Part shown: one piece after another, positions 47,358 to 56,664 of the stretch
How positions within the stretch are numbered: position 1 is the first letter of the stretch
Layout of the letters: each line of letters starts with the position of its first letter
Program-made: the position numbers and the translations under genes
Notes under the pieces: generated by a model
Told to the model about the DNA's origin: nothing
What the model saw: the letters and a program-made list of their open reading frames with translations, nothing else
Databases searched by the model: none
Source of the DNA: CBDCYS01 sp965224215
GTDB taxonomy: Bacteria; Acidobacteriota; Terriglobia; Bryobacterales; UBA6623
Direction of reading: 5' to 3'
Assembly: GCA_965224215.1 (NCBI GenBank)
Contig: CBDCYS010000052.1
Span: 1-64,000 of the forward strand
Length of the DNA stretch: 64,000 nt

Positions 47358-48432
47358 TCACTGTTGCCCGAAGCCGAGAGTGAACTCAGGAACCCGCCTA
47401 GCGCCTTCCGCCAACCAAACATCAGTTTCTGTCGCGTCGCTAACGGAATTCAACCACATAACGTGTCGAATTTGGCTATTGCCCTGGAATATCTTTCGGA
47501 ACACACGTTTCGCTGAAGCGTCTTTTGAACTTACGACTAGGTCGCCTGATAGGGCAGCCTCGATTAGATGGATGTCCTTCTCCGCTTCCCGACGCTCAGA
47601 TTTGGAAAGGCCGGCTTGTTTAACCTGAATTATGCACAGATTCACTTTGCGAGTGTGGCTGCGTTCGTAGCGGGTTGGCGGTCGTCGTGAGGTGGTAGCT
47701 CGGCAACTGGCCTTTTGGCTTCTCCGTGTCCGGTTTCCCTTCCCGCCCAGAATCCGCGTCGTCAAAACCTCGCTCGGAAGTGACTTGTTTCCAGTGCGTT
47801 ACGGCTAGTGCCTAAAAGTTTATGCATAGCGCATAGCCAGGCTCTCAGATCAGCGCCCTCCCGACCACCGGCAGCAAGCCGCCGTAGGGAGTCGGCTTCC
47901 TGCCGCGGAAGTGGTAAGGCGTCGAAGCCCCGATTTTATTGGGCCGCGAGGCCGTCACGGCTGGGCCTTGTTGGACGGGCCTTTGGGAGCTATGCTGTTT
48001 TCGTCTGGTAACCATGTGGGTGACCTCCTTGGGGTTGGCTGGCGAAGCTGGGATCTTTGCCAGCCTACCTTTTTACCCCATGTTTTCGGGGGTCCCAAAT
48101 GGTCTCTTGCGGCTCAGCCCTCCGCAGGTCCACGCCGCAGAGCATAATTCAGGTTTAACGGCCTCGCGAGCGTCAATTCGACGTATCTCGGCGTCCTTCC
48201 GCAGAACAACCTTGCGCTTCTCAGTCATCATCGAGAACCACCCGATAGCGAACGCGGAGCCATGTTTGAGCCATTCTTGTTGAAGACTTTCACTTAGAAT
48301 AACTCGGTGACAAATGGACAAGACCTTCGAGAGTAAGTTTCGACAGCACGCAGATTCAGGGTGTTTGGTTTGTCCCGACGAGCGAAGAACATCAGCATCA
48401 ACAACAAGTAGTCGCGACCCTCTCTTGCTCAT
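47358..48432 (-). pseudogene. PIN-like nuclease gene split by MITE copy M5
   Basis: Two in-frame pieces flank the element. The 5' piece (48432-48154) reads MSKRGSRLLVVDADVLRSSG ... IRRIDAREAVK. The 3' piece (47623-47358) reads QAGLSKSERREAEKDIHLIE, then AALSGDLVVSSKDASAKRVF and ends LGFGQQ. Removing the element and one TTTAA duplication gives a continuous 179-residue protein with PIN-type acidic residues (VVDADVL, EKDIHL, GDLVVSSKD), a likely metal-dependent RNase. It shares an ATGA overlap with the ATPase gene upstream. Confidence 0.75.
47624..48153 (-). mobile_element. 530-bp IS1380-derived non-autonomous element, copy M5
   Basis: Flanked by TTTAA on both sides, inserted in frame-breaking position in the PIN-like gene. 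Right terminal repeat has one change (AGCATAATTCAGG). Confidence 0.93.
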
Positions 48433-49781
48433 CGAGAATGGCTTATTCCTGCAACCGCATCGAGATACCGGGATTCGGCGTCCAGCGTGATCTTACCGAA
48501 ATCGATAGGCCAACTCTCTCCAAATGCGCCATTCTGATCAAGATTGGCACTCTGCACTGTTGTGTAACCTGTGGTAGCGTTCCTTGTGAACCAGTGGAGC
48601 TTCGTAGCTCCTGCGGGGAGTTGCCCGGAAGCAACGAGAGTCTGCAGTTCTCTCAAGAGAAGTGCGCTATGGGTTTCGACGATGACGGTTATCCTGCGGA
48701 TTGCGGCGTCCGCAAGTACTTTTGCAAGTCCCAACTGCGCGCGCGGGTGCAAGTGGATCTCGGGTTGCTCTAAGTACACAATCTGGCCAGGCTCTGCTGC
48801 GGTCAGGGCAACAACCACAGGTAGGGTTTGAGAAACCCCGAGTCCGACATCCGCGATACTCACTAAATCACGCTTGATGGCTCCATCACTGGAGGGTAGC
48901 CTGGCTACGCGCAATTCAACGCGTACGTCGTCCAATCGGACGGCCTCTACTTGCCAAGTGAGCCCCATCATTTCCAACGCTTTGCATGCTGTCCACAGTT
49001 TGTCTGGATCGGTTCCTTGCCATCTATGCACCACACTTGCGGTGTATTCTTGAAAGGTCCCTGGAAAGCTATCGCCGACAGAGTTCGTCTTGTATGTACG
49101 CTCTGGACTGCCTCTTAGCCCCGGAAGATGGATCAACCTAGGCAGCTCACGCTCGATCGCCTGAGCCGGGAGAATGCCCGTTTGAAAAATTAGCCGGTTG
49201 CCGCGCCAGTATTGCAACGATAAGAAGCAACGCTCACGATTGACTCTCCACTTGCCAGGACCTTCGAGTTCAACCAGTCGGAGTACGGCCTTCTCGATGC
49301 TTACGTTGTGATCGCCCAGGACTGACCGGATTCTGTTCTGAGGCATCCCGACGTAGTACTTGACGGCACGATCCTCAACCCGCCCTGTCATACTTGTCAG
49401 CCTGAATCCGCCGCGATTTCTGTCGGTGAACTCTAGCCTGAGACCAGCATCGACACTCCAGTCAACGTCTAGCCAAAAGGACTTTGCATGTTTGCCCCCG
49501 ACCCGTTGGCACAGAAGCTGATCCGCTGAAGTGATTTTGACGTTCGGGCCATCCAACAGCAAAGGTCCTGGGTCGAATGGTGCCTCCAGAGTTTGCTTCA
49601 GCAGGAGCAGCGGCTGCATAACGCTGGATTTCCCCGAGCTGTTAGCTCCGGCCAGTATGGTCAGCGGTGCAAACGCAACATGTTGGGGTCGACCGAAACA
49701 CTTATATCCTGAAACAGTAACGCCCCTTATTCCCCCTTTTCGCGTGGTTCCGCTGATTATGGCTACCGGTTTCTTGCTCAT
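48429..49781 (-). CDS. AAA/ABC-type ATPase, OLD-like (putative defence ATPase)
   Basis: 450 residues. Walker A LAGANSSGKSSVM follows the SMC/OLD-like start VSGYKCFGRPQHVAFAPLTI; a C-terminal signature region (ISIADVGLGVSQTLPVVVAL type), Walker B IVYLEQPEIHLHP and the switch histidine in VIVETHSALLL complete an ABC-family head. No TOPRIM or nuclease domain follows, unlike OLD proteins. The nuclease function may instead be supplied by the overlapping PIN-like gene. Such ATPase-nuclease pairs are often antiphage. Intact. Confidence 0.82.
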   Translation of the reverse strand: MSKKPVAIISGTTRKGGIRGVTVSGYKCFGRPQHVAFAPLTILAGANSSGKSSVMQPLLLLKQTLEAPFDPGPLLLDGPNVKITSADQLLCQRVGGKHAKSFWLDVDWSVDAGLRLEFTDRNRGGFRLTSMTGRVEDRAVKYYVGMPQNRIRSVLGDHNVSIEKAVLRLVELEGPGKWRVNRERCFLSLQYWRGNRLIFQTGILPAQAIERELPRLIHLPGLRGSPERTYKTNSVGDSFPGTFQEYTASVVHRWQGTDPDKLWTACKALEMMGLTWQVEAVRLDDVRVELRVARLPSSDGAIKRDLVSIADVGLGVSQTLPVVVALTAAEPGQIVYLEQPEIHLHPRAQLGLAKVLADAAIRRITVIVETHSALLLRELQTLVASGQLPAGATKLHWFTRNATTGYTTVQSANLDQNGAFGESWPIDFGKITLDAESRYLDAVAGISHSR

Positions 49782-49948
49782 CCTGACCTAGGTGATCACT
49801 GTTCTAGCCCGAGTTAAGGCTGGCGCCCGAAAACTTAGAAGGTCTCGGAGTTTGGCCAACCGCGAGCGATCATCGTCACCAACAATGACAGCTCGGATGA
49901 CTCGGCGGCGAGCCATAGTTCGTCAACCTCGGTGACATTTTTGGTCAC

Positions 49949-51412
49949 CTACGCCCGCTTGCCGCTGGCTCCTTCGGTGAGCTTGACCTTCTCCTTGCCC
50001 ATCTCCTCGATTTCCGAGAAGTAGATCTTGCGCTCTTCTTCCATGCACTTATTAGCCAGGATAACGGCGATCGAGTCCTGCAACCCAACTTCGATGTCGG
50101 CCTTGGGTTTGCCGCTGTCACGCACATCGATCAGGAAAGTCTCGAGCTCTTTGTACTCCGGATCTTTATCTTCCTCGGGCATCATGATGCCCTTCTGGTA
50201 CAGCCAGCGCTTGGCGAACTCCATCTCTTTTTCGATGAAGCCGACGTCAGGAGAGTTCAGATCCTTGGCCCCGGGGATGATCGGCAAACCCTCGCCCTGC
50301 TCCAGCGTGTCGGCGACCGTAGCCCCGGCCACCCAGTCTTCCTTTGGTCTATCCTCCACACCCATCTTCACCTTCATCGGGTCGCGGAACCACATCCCTT
50401 CACCGTAAGGAATCAGCGTGATCTCGATGGAGCCATCGGTACCCATGATGATCTCGCGGCAGCCATCGCCCGGTACACGCCGGCCTTCAATATGGCGATT
50501 CGTACTGATGGCGCTGTAAAGCAGCTTTTCGCCGCCGGGATACTCGCAGATGAGCTGGATGTTATCGAAGATATCGCGGCCGTCTTTCCAGTAGTCGAGA
50601 CCACCGACGCCGACGATCGATTTAGGAGTCGAACCGAGCATCCAATCGGCCACGTCCACTTGGTGGGACATCAGCTCGGCGCAGAGACCGCCTGAATACT
50701 TCTTGTACAGGCGCCAGTTGAGCTGCTCTTCGAGCGTGGGGTCCTTGACACCCCGCCGCCAATTCGTGTTGCGGTGCCACTGCGCATGGATATGCGTGAC
50801 CTTGCCGATCGCGCCTTGGTCAATCAGTTGTTTGGCGGTCGCGTAGTAGGAACTGTAGCGGCGCTGCAGTCCGACTTGGATGACTTGGTCGGGGTACTTT
50901 TCGTGGAGCTCGCGCAGACCGTGGACTTCCTCGGGCTTGAACACCAGCGACTTCTCGCAAAAGACGTGCTTGCCAGCCTCCAGCGCGTCTTTCATGATCG
51001 GGTAGTGCATGAACAGAGGCGTCGTAATGAAGACCGCCTCGATGTCCTTGCGGTCGAGAATCTCTCGGTAGTCGCTGTAGGTATCGGGCTGCTCCTCCTT
51101 CCCCTTGAAGACGCGCATCGCCCGTTTGAGATTCTTTTCGTAGATGTCGCAGAGGGCTGCGCACCTGCCGACCTCTATGTGCTGGAGGTGCCGGCCGAGC
51201 AAGCGTGAGCCGCGGCTTCCGGGTCCGATGAAGCCATAGTTCACCCTCTCGCCGGCGGCCTGAGCGGTGAGGATCCCAGGTGCCGCGTTCGCTCGAGGCA
51301 GGGCGGCCGCCACGACGGCGCCGGCTGCCCCGGCGGATTTGACAAAGTCTCTGCGTTTCATCTGCTTTTCGACAGGCATGTGTTTTTCGGCAGGGTGTTT
51401 TTCAGTAGGCAT
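49949..51412 (-). CDS. Tat-exported Gfo/Idh/MocA family oxidoreductase
   Basis: Start chosen at ATG 51412 (MPTEKHPAEKHMPVEKQMKR) with AGAGGTG upstream. A twin-arginine leader (KRRDFVKSAGAAGAVVAAAL) precedes the Rossmann NAD(P) fold (VNYGFIGPGSRGSRLL, FITTPLFMHYPIMKDALEAG, KHVFCEKSLVFKPEEV) with the EK-type catalytic lysine. The C-terminal substrate domain has GGLCAELMSHQVDVADWMLG with the conserved histidine. About 487 residues. It oxidises or epimerises a sugar or related alcohol in the periplasm. Substrate unknown. Confidence 0.9.
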   Translation of the reverse strand: MPTEKHPAEKHMPVEKQMKRRDFVKSAGAAGAVVAAALPRANAAPGILTAQAAGERVNYGFIGPGSRGSRLLGRHLQHIEVGRCAALCDIYEKNLKRAMRVFKGKEEQPDTYSDYREILDRKDIEAVFITTPLFMHYPIMKDALEAGKHVFCEKSLVFKPEEVHGLRELHEKYPDQVIQVGLQRRYSSYYATAKQLIDQGAIGKVTHIHAQWHRNTNWRRGVKDPTLEEQLNWRLYKKYSGGLCAELMSHQVDVADWMLGSTPKSIVGVGGLDYWKDGRDIFDNIQLICEYPGGEKLLYSAISTNRHIEGRRVPGDGCREIIMGTDGSIEITLIPYGEGMWFRDPMKVKMGVEDRPKEDWVAGATVADTLEQGEGLPIIPGAKDLNSPDVGFIEKEMEFAKRWLYQKGIMMPEEDKDPEYKELETFLIDVRDSGKPKADIEVGLQDSIAVILANKCMEEERKIYFSEIEEMGKEKVKLTEGASGKRA

Positions 51413-51758
51413 GATCACCTCTTGGAGAACTGCTCGATCCACTCGGTATTTTAAGGCGCGGGGTGAGGGGAACGCAAACCGGCCAATAGTAGCGCAAGTG
51501 TACAAAAACTCCTCGCGGTCGGACAGAGATGAAATGAGGAGGCTCGGAGATACCTACGATCTTTCACTCTGCTCGCCTGCGGATGCGGCGAAACACTAGG
51601 GGGCCGATCTCTACAACCAGGCGCTAGTGGAATCTCAACGACTTCCTTGTGGACAGCCAGGAGCGGTGTGGCACCCACGACAGGCTGCCTCAAACCTCCT
51701 CCATCGGCGGAATCGCGTATCCTAGCCAAGGAAGCTTTCACCAAGGAGTTTGACCTCA

Positions 51759-52043
51759 GTGCCCGACAACAATTCCGTCTCATCCGCCGGCGTCAACCGG
51801 CGCCAGTTCACGAAGATGTCGGTCGCCGCGGCGGCCTCGGCTGCCATGGCCGCTCTGCCGAACGCCCACGTCAAGTTTTCGACTGCCGACGGCAGGCCGA
51901 TCCGCGGCGCCCACAGCCGGGCTGATGGCCGAGTTCCCGTCGCGGGTCTTGTGGACGTCTCCGCCGGCTCAAAGGTGTTGATGACGGCGTTCGACGGCGA
52001 CAAGGCCGACGCGCAGCTCCTGAAAACGCAGCCTTTGAGCTAG
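51759..52043 (+). pseudogene. Tat-signal leader with truncated enzyme remnant
   Basis: From GTG 51759 (AAGGAG upstream at 51743) a clear twin-arginine leader (NRRQFTKMSVAAAASAAMAA) is followed by only about 60 residues that do not form a recognisable domain (DGRPIRGAHSRADGRVPVAG, SAGSKVLMTAFDGDKADAQL). It looks like the first and last parts of an exported oxidoreductase joined by deletion. Confidence 0.4.
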
Positions 52044-52741
52044 CGCCTGCATTTCTCACCACCTGACGGTGGAAGCACGCAACAGGCCCGCCACTACTTC
52101 GTTGCGCTTGCTCGCCTTGCTCAACGTACCTAGTGCAAAGTGTGCTGTTTTCGAGGACTTCCTTGGACTTTTCGATGCACTTTCATGTGACTTTTCGGCT
52201 TCCCGAGCTAGGTCGTGGGTTTCGGCATTCTGGTAAGCTGCTTTGTTTCAGTAGTATAGGAAATTCGATTGCAGGGTTTGGCAGATTTTGTCAGGGTTTT
52301 TGAATTTCCGGGTACTCGTAAGCCCAGCCTGCCCTTTGCATTTGTTTGAGCACGGTTTGTGCATGATTCGATCGATTCACCGCTCTTAGAATAGCGGCAC
52401 TATTGCGGATGTCAAGCATCGGGCGGAAACATTTGTTGAAAACAGAGGGGATATTCCTTTCCAGTTCCGTGACTGGCCTTTGGTTCTTGGCGGTATCGGC
52501 GTGTTGGGTGCTTGGAAATTGACTTGCAGGTCGACGGAACTGCCTCCCGCAGAAGACCCACGGCAAGAAATCAGACGAGCCGCGCTGGCGTGGACGGGAG
52601 TCCACGTTGCGGGCGTAGCACGCTGCGCCTCTGTGCGGCCGGAGACGGACGCATGGCAGGCAAGGATGCCCGCCGCCGCCGCATTGGCGCCGTCATTGAT
52701 TTGGTAGTAAATCGAACCGAGATTCGCATGCGCACGGCAAG
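52044..52741. other. Intergenic repeats and inverted TPR scrap
   Basis: Starts with GCATTTCTCACCACCTGAC, shared with 36457. Holds the REP-like hairpin GCGTGGAC/GTCCACG (about 52586-52606). On the minus strand about 52670-52725 reads AHANLGSIYYQINDGANAAA, a TPR-like fragment facing the rightward TPR fragment that follows. Confidence 0.4.
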
Positions 52742-52969
52742 GTGGCCGAAGCCATCGACACGCTAGCGCGGGCAATCGAGTTGGATCCCTTGATCGAGTC
52801 GAGCTACCGGGTTTTGGCGACGATCCATGCGAAAGCCGGCGACCGTGATCTCGCGGCGCGGACCTGGGAGCGATATCTGGAGCAGGTGCCGGACAGTATT
52901 TACGCGAGGCAGGCCAGAGCTTCATTGGAGCCCGAGGCGGAGAGTGCCGACGCGCGTAAGCAGGACTGA
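52742..52969 (+). pseudogene. TPR protein C-terminal fragment
   Basis: 75 residues with one and a half tetratricopeptide repeats (VAEAIDTLARAIELDPLIES, SYRVLATIHAKAGDRDLAAR, WERYLEQVPDSIYARQARAS). The frame has no credible start and follows directly on an inverted TPR scrap, so this is the tail of a larger protein. Confidence 0.55.
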
Positions 52970-53177
52970 GGCTCGGGTGTTTTGAGTCAGACTCCCCGAC
53001 CCGGTCTGTGTTAAATTTACGAGTGTCAAGGTCCTGGCCGCTTGCCTCGGCAGAGTGCTAGGTCTAACATGGTAAATTAAGTAGTAGGGAAGAGTGTGGC
53101 TCGGAGGGGGACCTCTGTGGTGAACTAAGATTCGTTGAAACGGACTGGCCCGGCACATCGTCAATCTACTAGATCTC

Positions 53178-54470
53178 TTGACGCGCGCTATGCCCCCAAC
53201 GGCTACGGATATAATGGAAACTCAAGAATCCCTAAACGGAGCGACGGCATCTGGTGACCCGGCGCTGGATATATCTTCTGAAACGGCGGGCTCGGATACA
53301 TCACCGAACATAGGAATGGATACGGTTTCCACGAACGGAATGGATACGGCTTCCAAAAACGTTTCTGCTGAACCCACGCTGGGACCCTTGCTGACCGATA
53401 CGGTTTTCGAGCCCTGGTATTCCTCGTTCCGCAAGCAACTCAAGGAACTGACGGGCAAGCAGGAGCCGCTGCCGACGTATCGTGGCAAACCGATCATGCG
53501 GGGCGACGATGAGGCGGTGTTTGCCAGGCTGGTTATCCCTACGGTCCACGAGGGGTGGTTTCAATCGCTGCCCCGTCAGATGCGTGAGGCGAAGGCGGTA
53601 AAAAATCTGCCGCCCCTGAAGGTCAGTTCCAAGCCACTCGCGGTGAAAAGCATTTGGGGCGCCTACGACCACAAGCGAGAAGGTGTTTCCGCGTCGGCCA
53701 TCAGTCATGTCTTGATCGTGACGGTTGCGTTTCTGATGTCGGCGGCGAATCCTGTGCAGGACATCACCGGTGATTCGATCAACCTGGTCTTGGACTTTGA
53801 CATCTCGCCGTTCTTGGTGGAACTGGAAAACCAACCCTCCGGCAAAGACAGCGGCGGCGGCGGCGGCGGTGGCCAGAACTCACCTCTGCCACAAAGCAAA
53901 GGCAAGTTGCCGCGCTTCGACACCAAGCAACTAGCGCCTCCTACGCCCATCATCAAGAATCTGGATCCCAAGCTCTCGGTCGAGCCCACCGTGATCGTTC
54001 AAGAGTACGCGCAGGCTCCGAAGATTGACATGAGCGTGTTCGGAGATCCGTTCGGCAAGATCGGTCCACCTTCGTCGGGTCCTGGCGTGGGCGGCGGCAT
54101 CGGCACCGGCCGTGGAACCGGAGTCGGATCGGGTACCGGAGCCGGGGTAGGGCCTGGTTCGGGCGGTGGCATCGGCGGCGGCGTCTTCCGCATTGGCGGA
54201 GGTGTTTCGGCTCCGCGGCTCACTTACAAAGTTGAGCCCGAATACTCCGAGGAAGCCCGCAAGGCCAAGTATCAGGGAACGGTTGTCCTGGCGATTGAAG
54301 TTTGGCAGGACGGCAAGGCTCACAACATCCGCGTGGTCCGCAGTCTTGGTTTAGGTCTCGACAAGAAGGCAATTGACGCGGTGCAGCAATGGAAGTTCGT
54401 GCCGGGCAAAAAGGACAACACTCCGGTGAGAGTTCGCGCCAATGTGGAAGTGAACTTCCGGCTGCTATAG
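53178..54470 (+). CDS. TonB-family energy transducer with long N-terminal domain
   Basis: Up to 430 residues; start could be TTG 53178, ATG 53190 or ATG 53214, none with a strong RBS. The first about 165 residues are hydrophilic. A single transmembrane helix follows (SHVLIVTVAFLMSAAN), then a Gly-rich linker (GKDSGGGGGGG, GTGRGTGVGSGTGAGVGPGS) and the TonB C-terminal domain (PEYSEEARKAKYQGTVVLAI, AIDAVQQWKFVPGKKD, VNFRLL). It would pass proton-motive energy to outer-membrane transporters. The long cytoplasmic N-terminal region is characteristic of Acidobacteriota TonB-like proteins. Confidence 0.87.
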   Translation: MTRAMPPTATDIMETQESLNGATASGDPALDISSETAGSDTSPNIGMDTVSTNGMDTASKNVSAEPTLGPLLTDTVFEPWYSSFRKQLKELTGKQEPLPTYRGKPIMRGDDEAVFARLVIPTVHEGWFQSLPRQMREAKAVKNLPPLKVSSKPLAVKSIWGAYDHKREGVSASAISHVLIVTVAFLMSAANPVQDITGDSINLVLDFDISPFLVELENQPSGKDSGGGGGGGQNSPLPQSKGKLPRFDTKQLAPPTPIIKNLDPKLSVEPTVIVQEYAQAPKIDMSVFGDPFGKIGPPSSGPGVGGGIGTGRGTGVGSGTGAGVGPGSGGGIGGGVFRIGGGVSAPRLTYKVEPEYSEEARKAKYQGTVVLAIEVWQDGKAHNIRVVRSLGLGLDKKAIDAVQQWKFVPGKKDNTPVRVRANVEVNFRLL

Positions 54471-54766
54471 TTCCTCTCGTTTAACCCCAGATGTTCGAGC
54501 TGTCGACCGCAGCCTTCCGGCTGCGGCAAGCGTGGACTTCCGTCCACGCCTTCCATGAGGAGGCTCGGCATTGTCAAGGGAGGAGTGAAGAATTTTCAGC
54601 TGATGGGATGTTGGACCGGGCTTCCATCCGCACTCGTTGGTCGTCGCTGAGGACGCGGTGCTCTATGAAGTTCGATCTAGCGGCGCTGCTCTCTCTGTCT
54701 CGGCCTCTGCGGACCGGGCGTGGACTCGCAGTCGCCGCGAACTCGGTCTGTCCCTTTGCGCTGTTA
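54471..54766. other. Intergenic region with hairpins
   Basis: Immediately downstream of the TonB gene lie CCGCAGCC/GGCTGCGG (about 54506-54525) and GCGTGGAC/GTCCACGC (about 54529-54548), REP-like hairpins that could terminate transcription although no T-run follows. No gene. Confidence 0.5.
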
Positions 54767-56566
54767 CCTGAATTATGCACAGATTCGGCGTAGCCATCGT
54801 CGATGGAGTTGTGGCGATAGCGGCACTCGTGTCAACTCAGTGATTTCGCAAGTCGTCTTTTCTGCTGTTTCCCTCCCCGTTTGAGCCGCCTCCTGATCCC
54901 GGCAGGGCAAAAGCGGGCTGGCAAGCGGCGTGTTCCCAGTACGTTGCGGCGAGTGCATGAAATTTTATGCATGGAGTGCCCCTCAGCTCAGCGCACCCTC
55001 CACCACCGGCGCCAAGCTCGATCCCGGCGGCCCCATTGCCCGCAGCCGTCGCATCAGCCGTTCAAACAGGCCCTTTTCCTGATAATGATCGCTGTAGCTG
55101 ACACCCGTTCTGCCGGCGTGCCGCCAGATCTTGGCCGCCACGAACAGAAAACGCAGCCGCGCCGTCGCCAGGGTGGTGTGCCGCAGCGTCTCCACGCTGG
55201 CCTGGGCTTCGCGGTTGAACAGCAGCAGCCAGCAGTTGCGATTGTAGGCCAGCATGGCCAACTGAAAGTGATTGCGGTTCATGTCAAAGCGGCGCGAGGG
55301 ATGGGCCGCCAGCCCGGCGTCGTTGTTGGCCTCCTTGATCAGGTTCTCGGCTCCGGCGCGCTGATTGTAAAACCACACCACCGCCGCGATCGGCTCGGCC
55401 AGATTGGTGACAAACACGCGGTAGGTGTAAGCGCTGGTGGCGAACAACTGGTATTGCTCGGCCGCGCCGGCCTTGGGCTCGTTTTCGTAACGCAGCGCCA
55501 GGAAACGGCAGGCCCGCGCCCAGCCTTGCGGTTGGTAGAGGAATTCGCATTCCGCGTCCGCGTCGGAGCGGGGGGAGGGTTTCCATTCTGCTTGCTGCAA
55601 GCGCTCGACCAGGCGCCGCGTTTTGCGCGCCACGATGACGAACTGACAAGCCGCCTTTTCATAGGCCTCCACCGCCTCCCAGCAATAAAAGCCGGAATCG
55701 GCCCGCGCCAGGATTTTCTTCACGCCGCCCGGCAAAGTCCGGAAAGCGCTCTCGAGGTGGGCGGCGATCTGTCGGCCCGTGGGCCGGTCGCCGTTGCGCA
55801 ACCCGCCCATCAGGTATTCGCGCGTCTCGGCCAGGAAGGTCAGTATCGGCTGGTAGCTGCGCTTGCCCTTGTTCTTGGGGTTGTAGCTCTTGCGCCCGCC
55901 CATCTGGCGGCCGTAGAGGGTATGCACGGTGGTGTCGGTGTCCAGCGTCACCGTCTCCAACTTCACGTGGGCCGCGGCCCAGACTCGTTCCCGCAGCTGG
56001 CGCTGAATGGAAAGGATCTGCTTCGCCACGTTGAGGTGCAGCGAGGCCAGAAAGCGCCACAGCGTGGACTGCGGCGGCAGACGCGTCACTTGCAAGATGC
56101 CGGTCAGGATGGGGTCGCGAGCGATGAAGCGGAGTTGGTTGAGCCGCGCAAAGCCGACATAGAGGCCGAGCACGAGGGCCAGCACGAACTGGTAGGGGCT
56201 CATGGCTCGGGTGATCCGTTTGGTCGTGAGGGTTTCTTCCAGCAGCGCTTGGAAGCCGAGTTTTTCGAGCAGGGTGGCGACGGGCAGCAAGCCGCCGTAG
56301 GGAGTCAGATTCTTGCCACGGAAGTGATAGGGCGTGGCAGCCCCGATTTTATTGGGCCGCGGGGCCCTCGCGCCGGGGCCTTGTTTGACGGGCCTTCGGG
56401 AGCTATGCTGTTTTCGTTTGGTAACCATTTGGGTGACCTCCTTGGGGTTGACTGGCGAAGCTGAAATCTTTGCCAGCCTACCTTTTTACCCCATGTTTTC
56501 GGGGGTCCCCAAATGGTTCCTGGCGGCTCAGCCCTCACCAGGTGCACCGGCAGTGCATAATTCAGG
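54767..56566 (-). mobile_element. IS1380-family insertion sequence, full copy 2 (1800 bp)
   Basis: Terminal repeats and length identical to the copy at 9517; target duplication TGTTA at 54762-54766 and 56567-56571. Central palindrome GTGCATGAAATTTTATGCAT at about 54954-54973. Confidence 0.95.
54983..56428 (-). CDS. IS1380-family transposase (copy 2)
   Basis: 481 residues with the DTDTTVHTLYG, ARADSGFYCWEAVEAY and RAGAENLIKEANND motifs; same sequence as copy 1 except for very few changes (e.g. GGLLPVATLL here, GGLLLVATLL there). Probably the active source enzyme for the 530-bp elements. Confidence 0.95.
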   Translation of the reverse strand: MVTKRKQHSSRRPVKQGPGARAPRPNKIGAATPYHFRGKNLTPYGGLLPVATLLEKLGFQALLEETLTTKRITRAMSPYQFVLALVLGLYVGFARLNQLRFIARDPILTGILQVTRLPPQSTLWRFLASLHLNVAKQILSIQRQLRERVWAAAHVKLETVTLDTDTTVHTLYGRQMGGRKSYNPKNKGKRSYQPILTFLAETREYLMGGLRNGDRPTGRQIAAHLESAFRTLPGGVKKILARADSGFYCWEAVEAYEKAACQFVIVARKTRRLVERLQQAEWKPSPRSDADAECEFLYQPQGWARACRFLALRYENEPKAGAAEQYQLFATSAYTYRVFVTNLAEPIAAVVWFYNQRAGAENLIKEANNDAGLAAHPSRRFDMNRNHFQLAMLAYNRNCWLLLFNREAQASVETLRHTTLATARLRFLFVAAKIWRHAGRTGVSYSDHYQEKGLFERLMRRLRAMGPPGSSLAPVVEGALS

Positions 56567-56583
56567 TGTTACGATTCCTCAAC

Positions 56584-56664
56584 CTCCTTCAATCCGACGT
56601 TCTGACTTCCCTGCTTCAATCCGACGTTTCTACTTGCCTGCCTCGATCCGACGTTCTTCCTGCC
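56584..56664. repeat. Three 27-bp direct repeats
   Basis: Three head-to-tail units with an exact 27-base period (56584, 56611, 56638) sharing the core TCAATCCGACGTT (third unit TCGATCCGACGTT) and a pyrimidine-rich tail. No spacer between units, so not a CRISPR. It lies between the IS1380 and IS110 elements. Confidence 0.7.
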
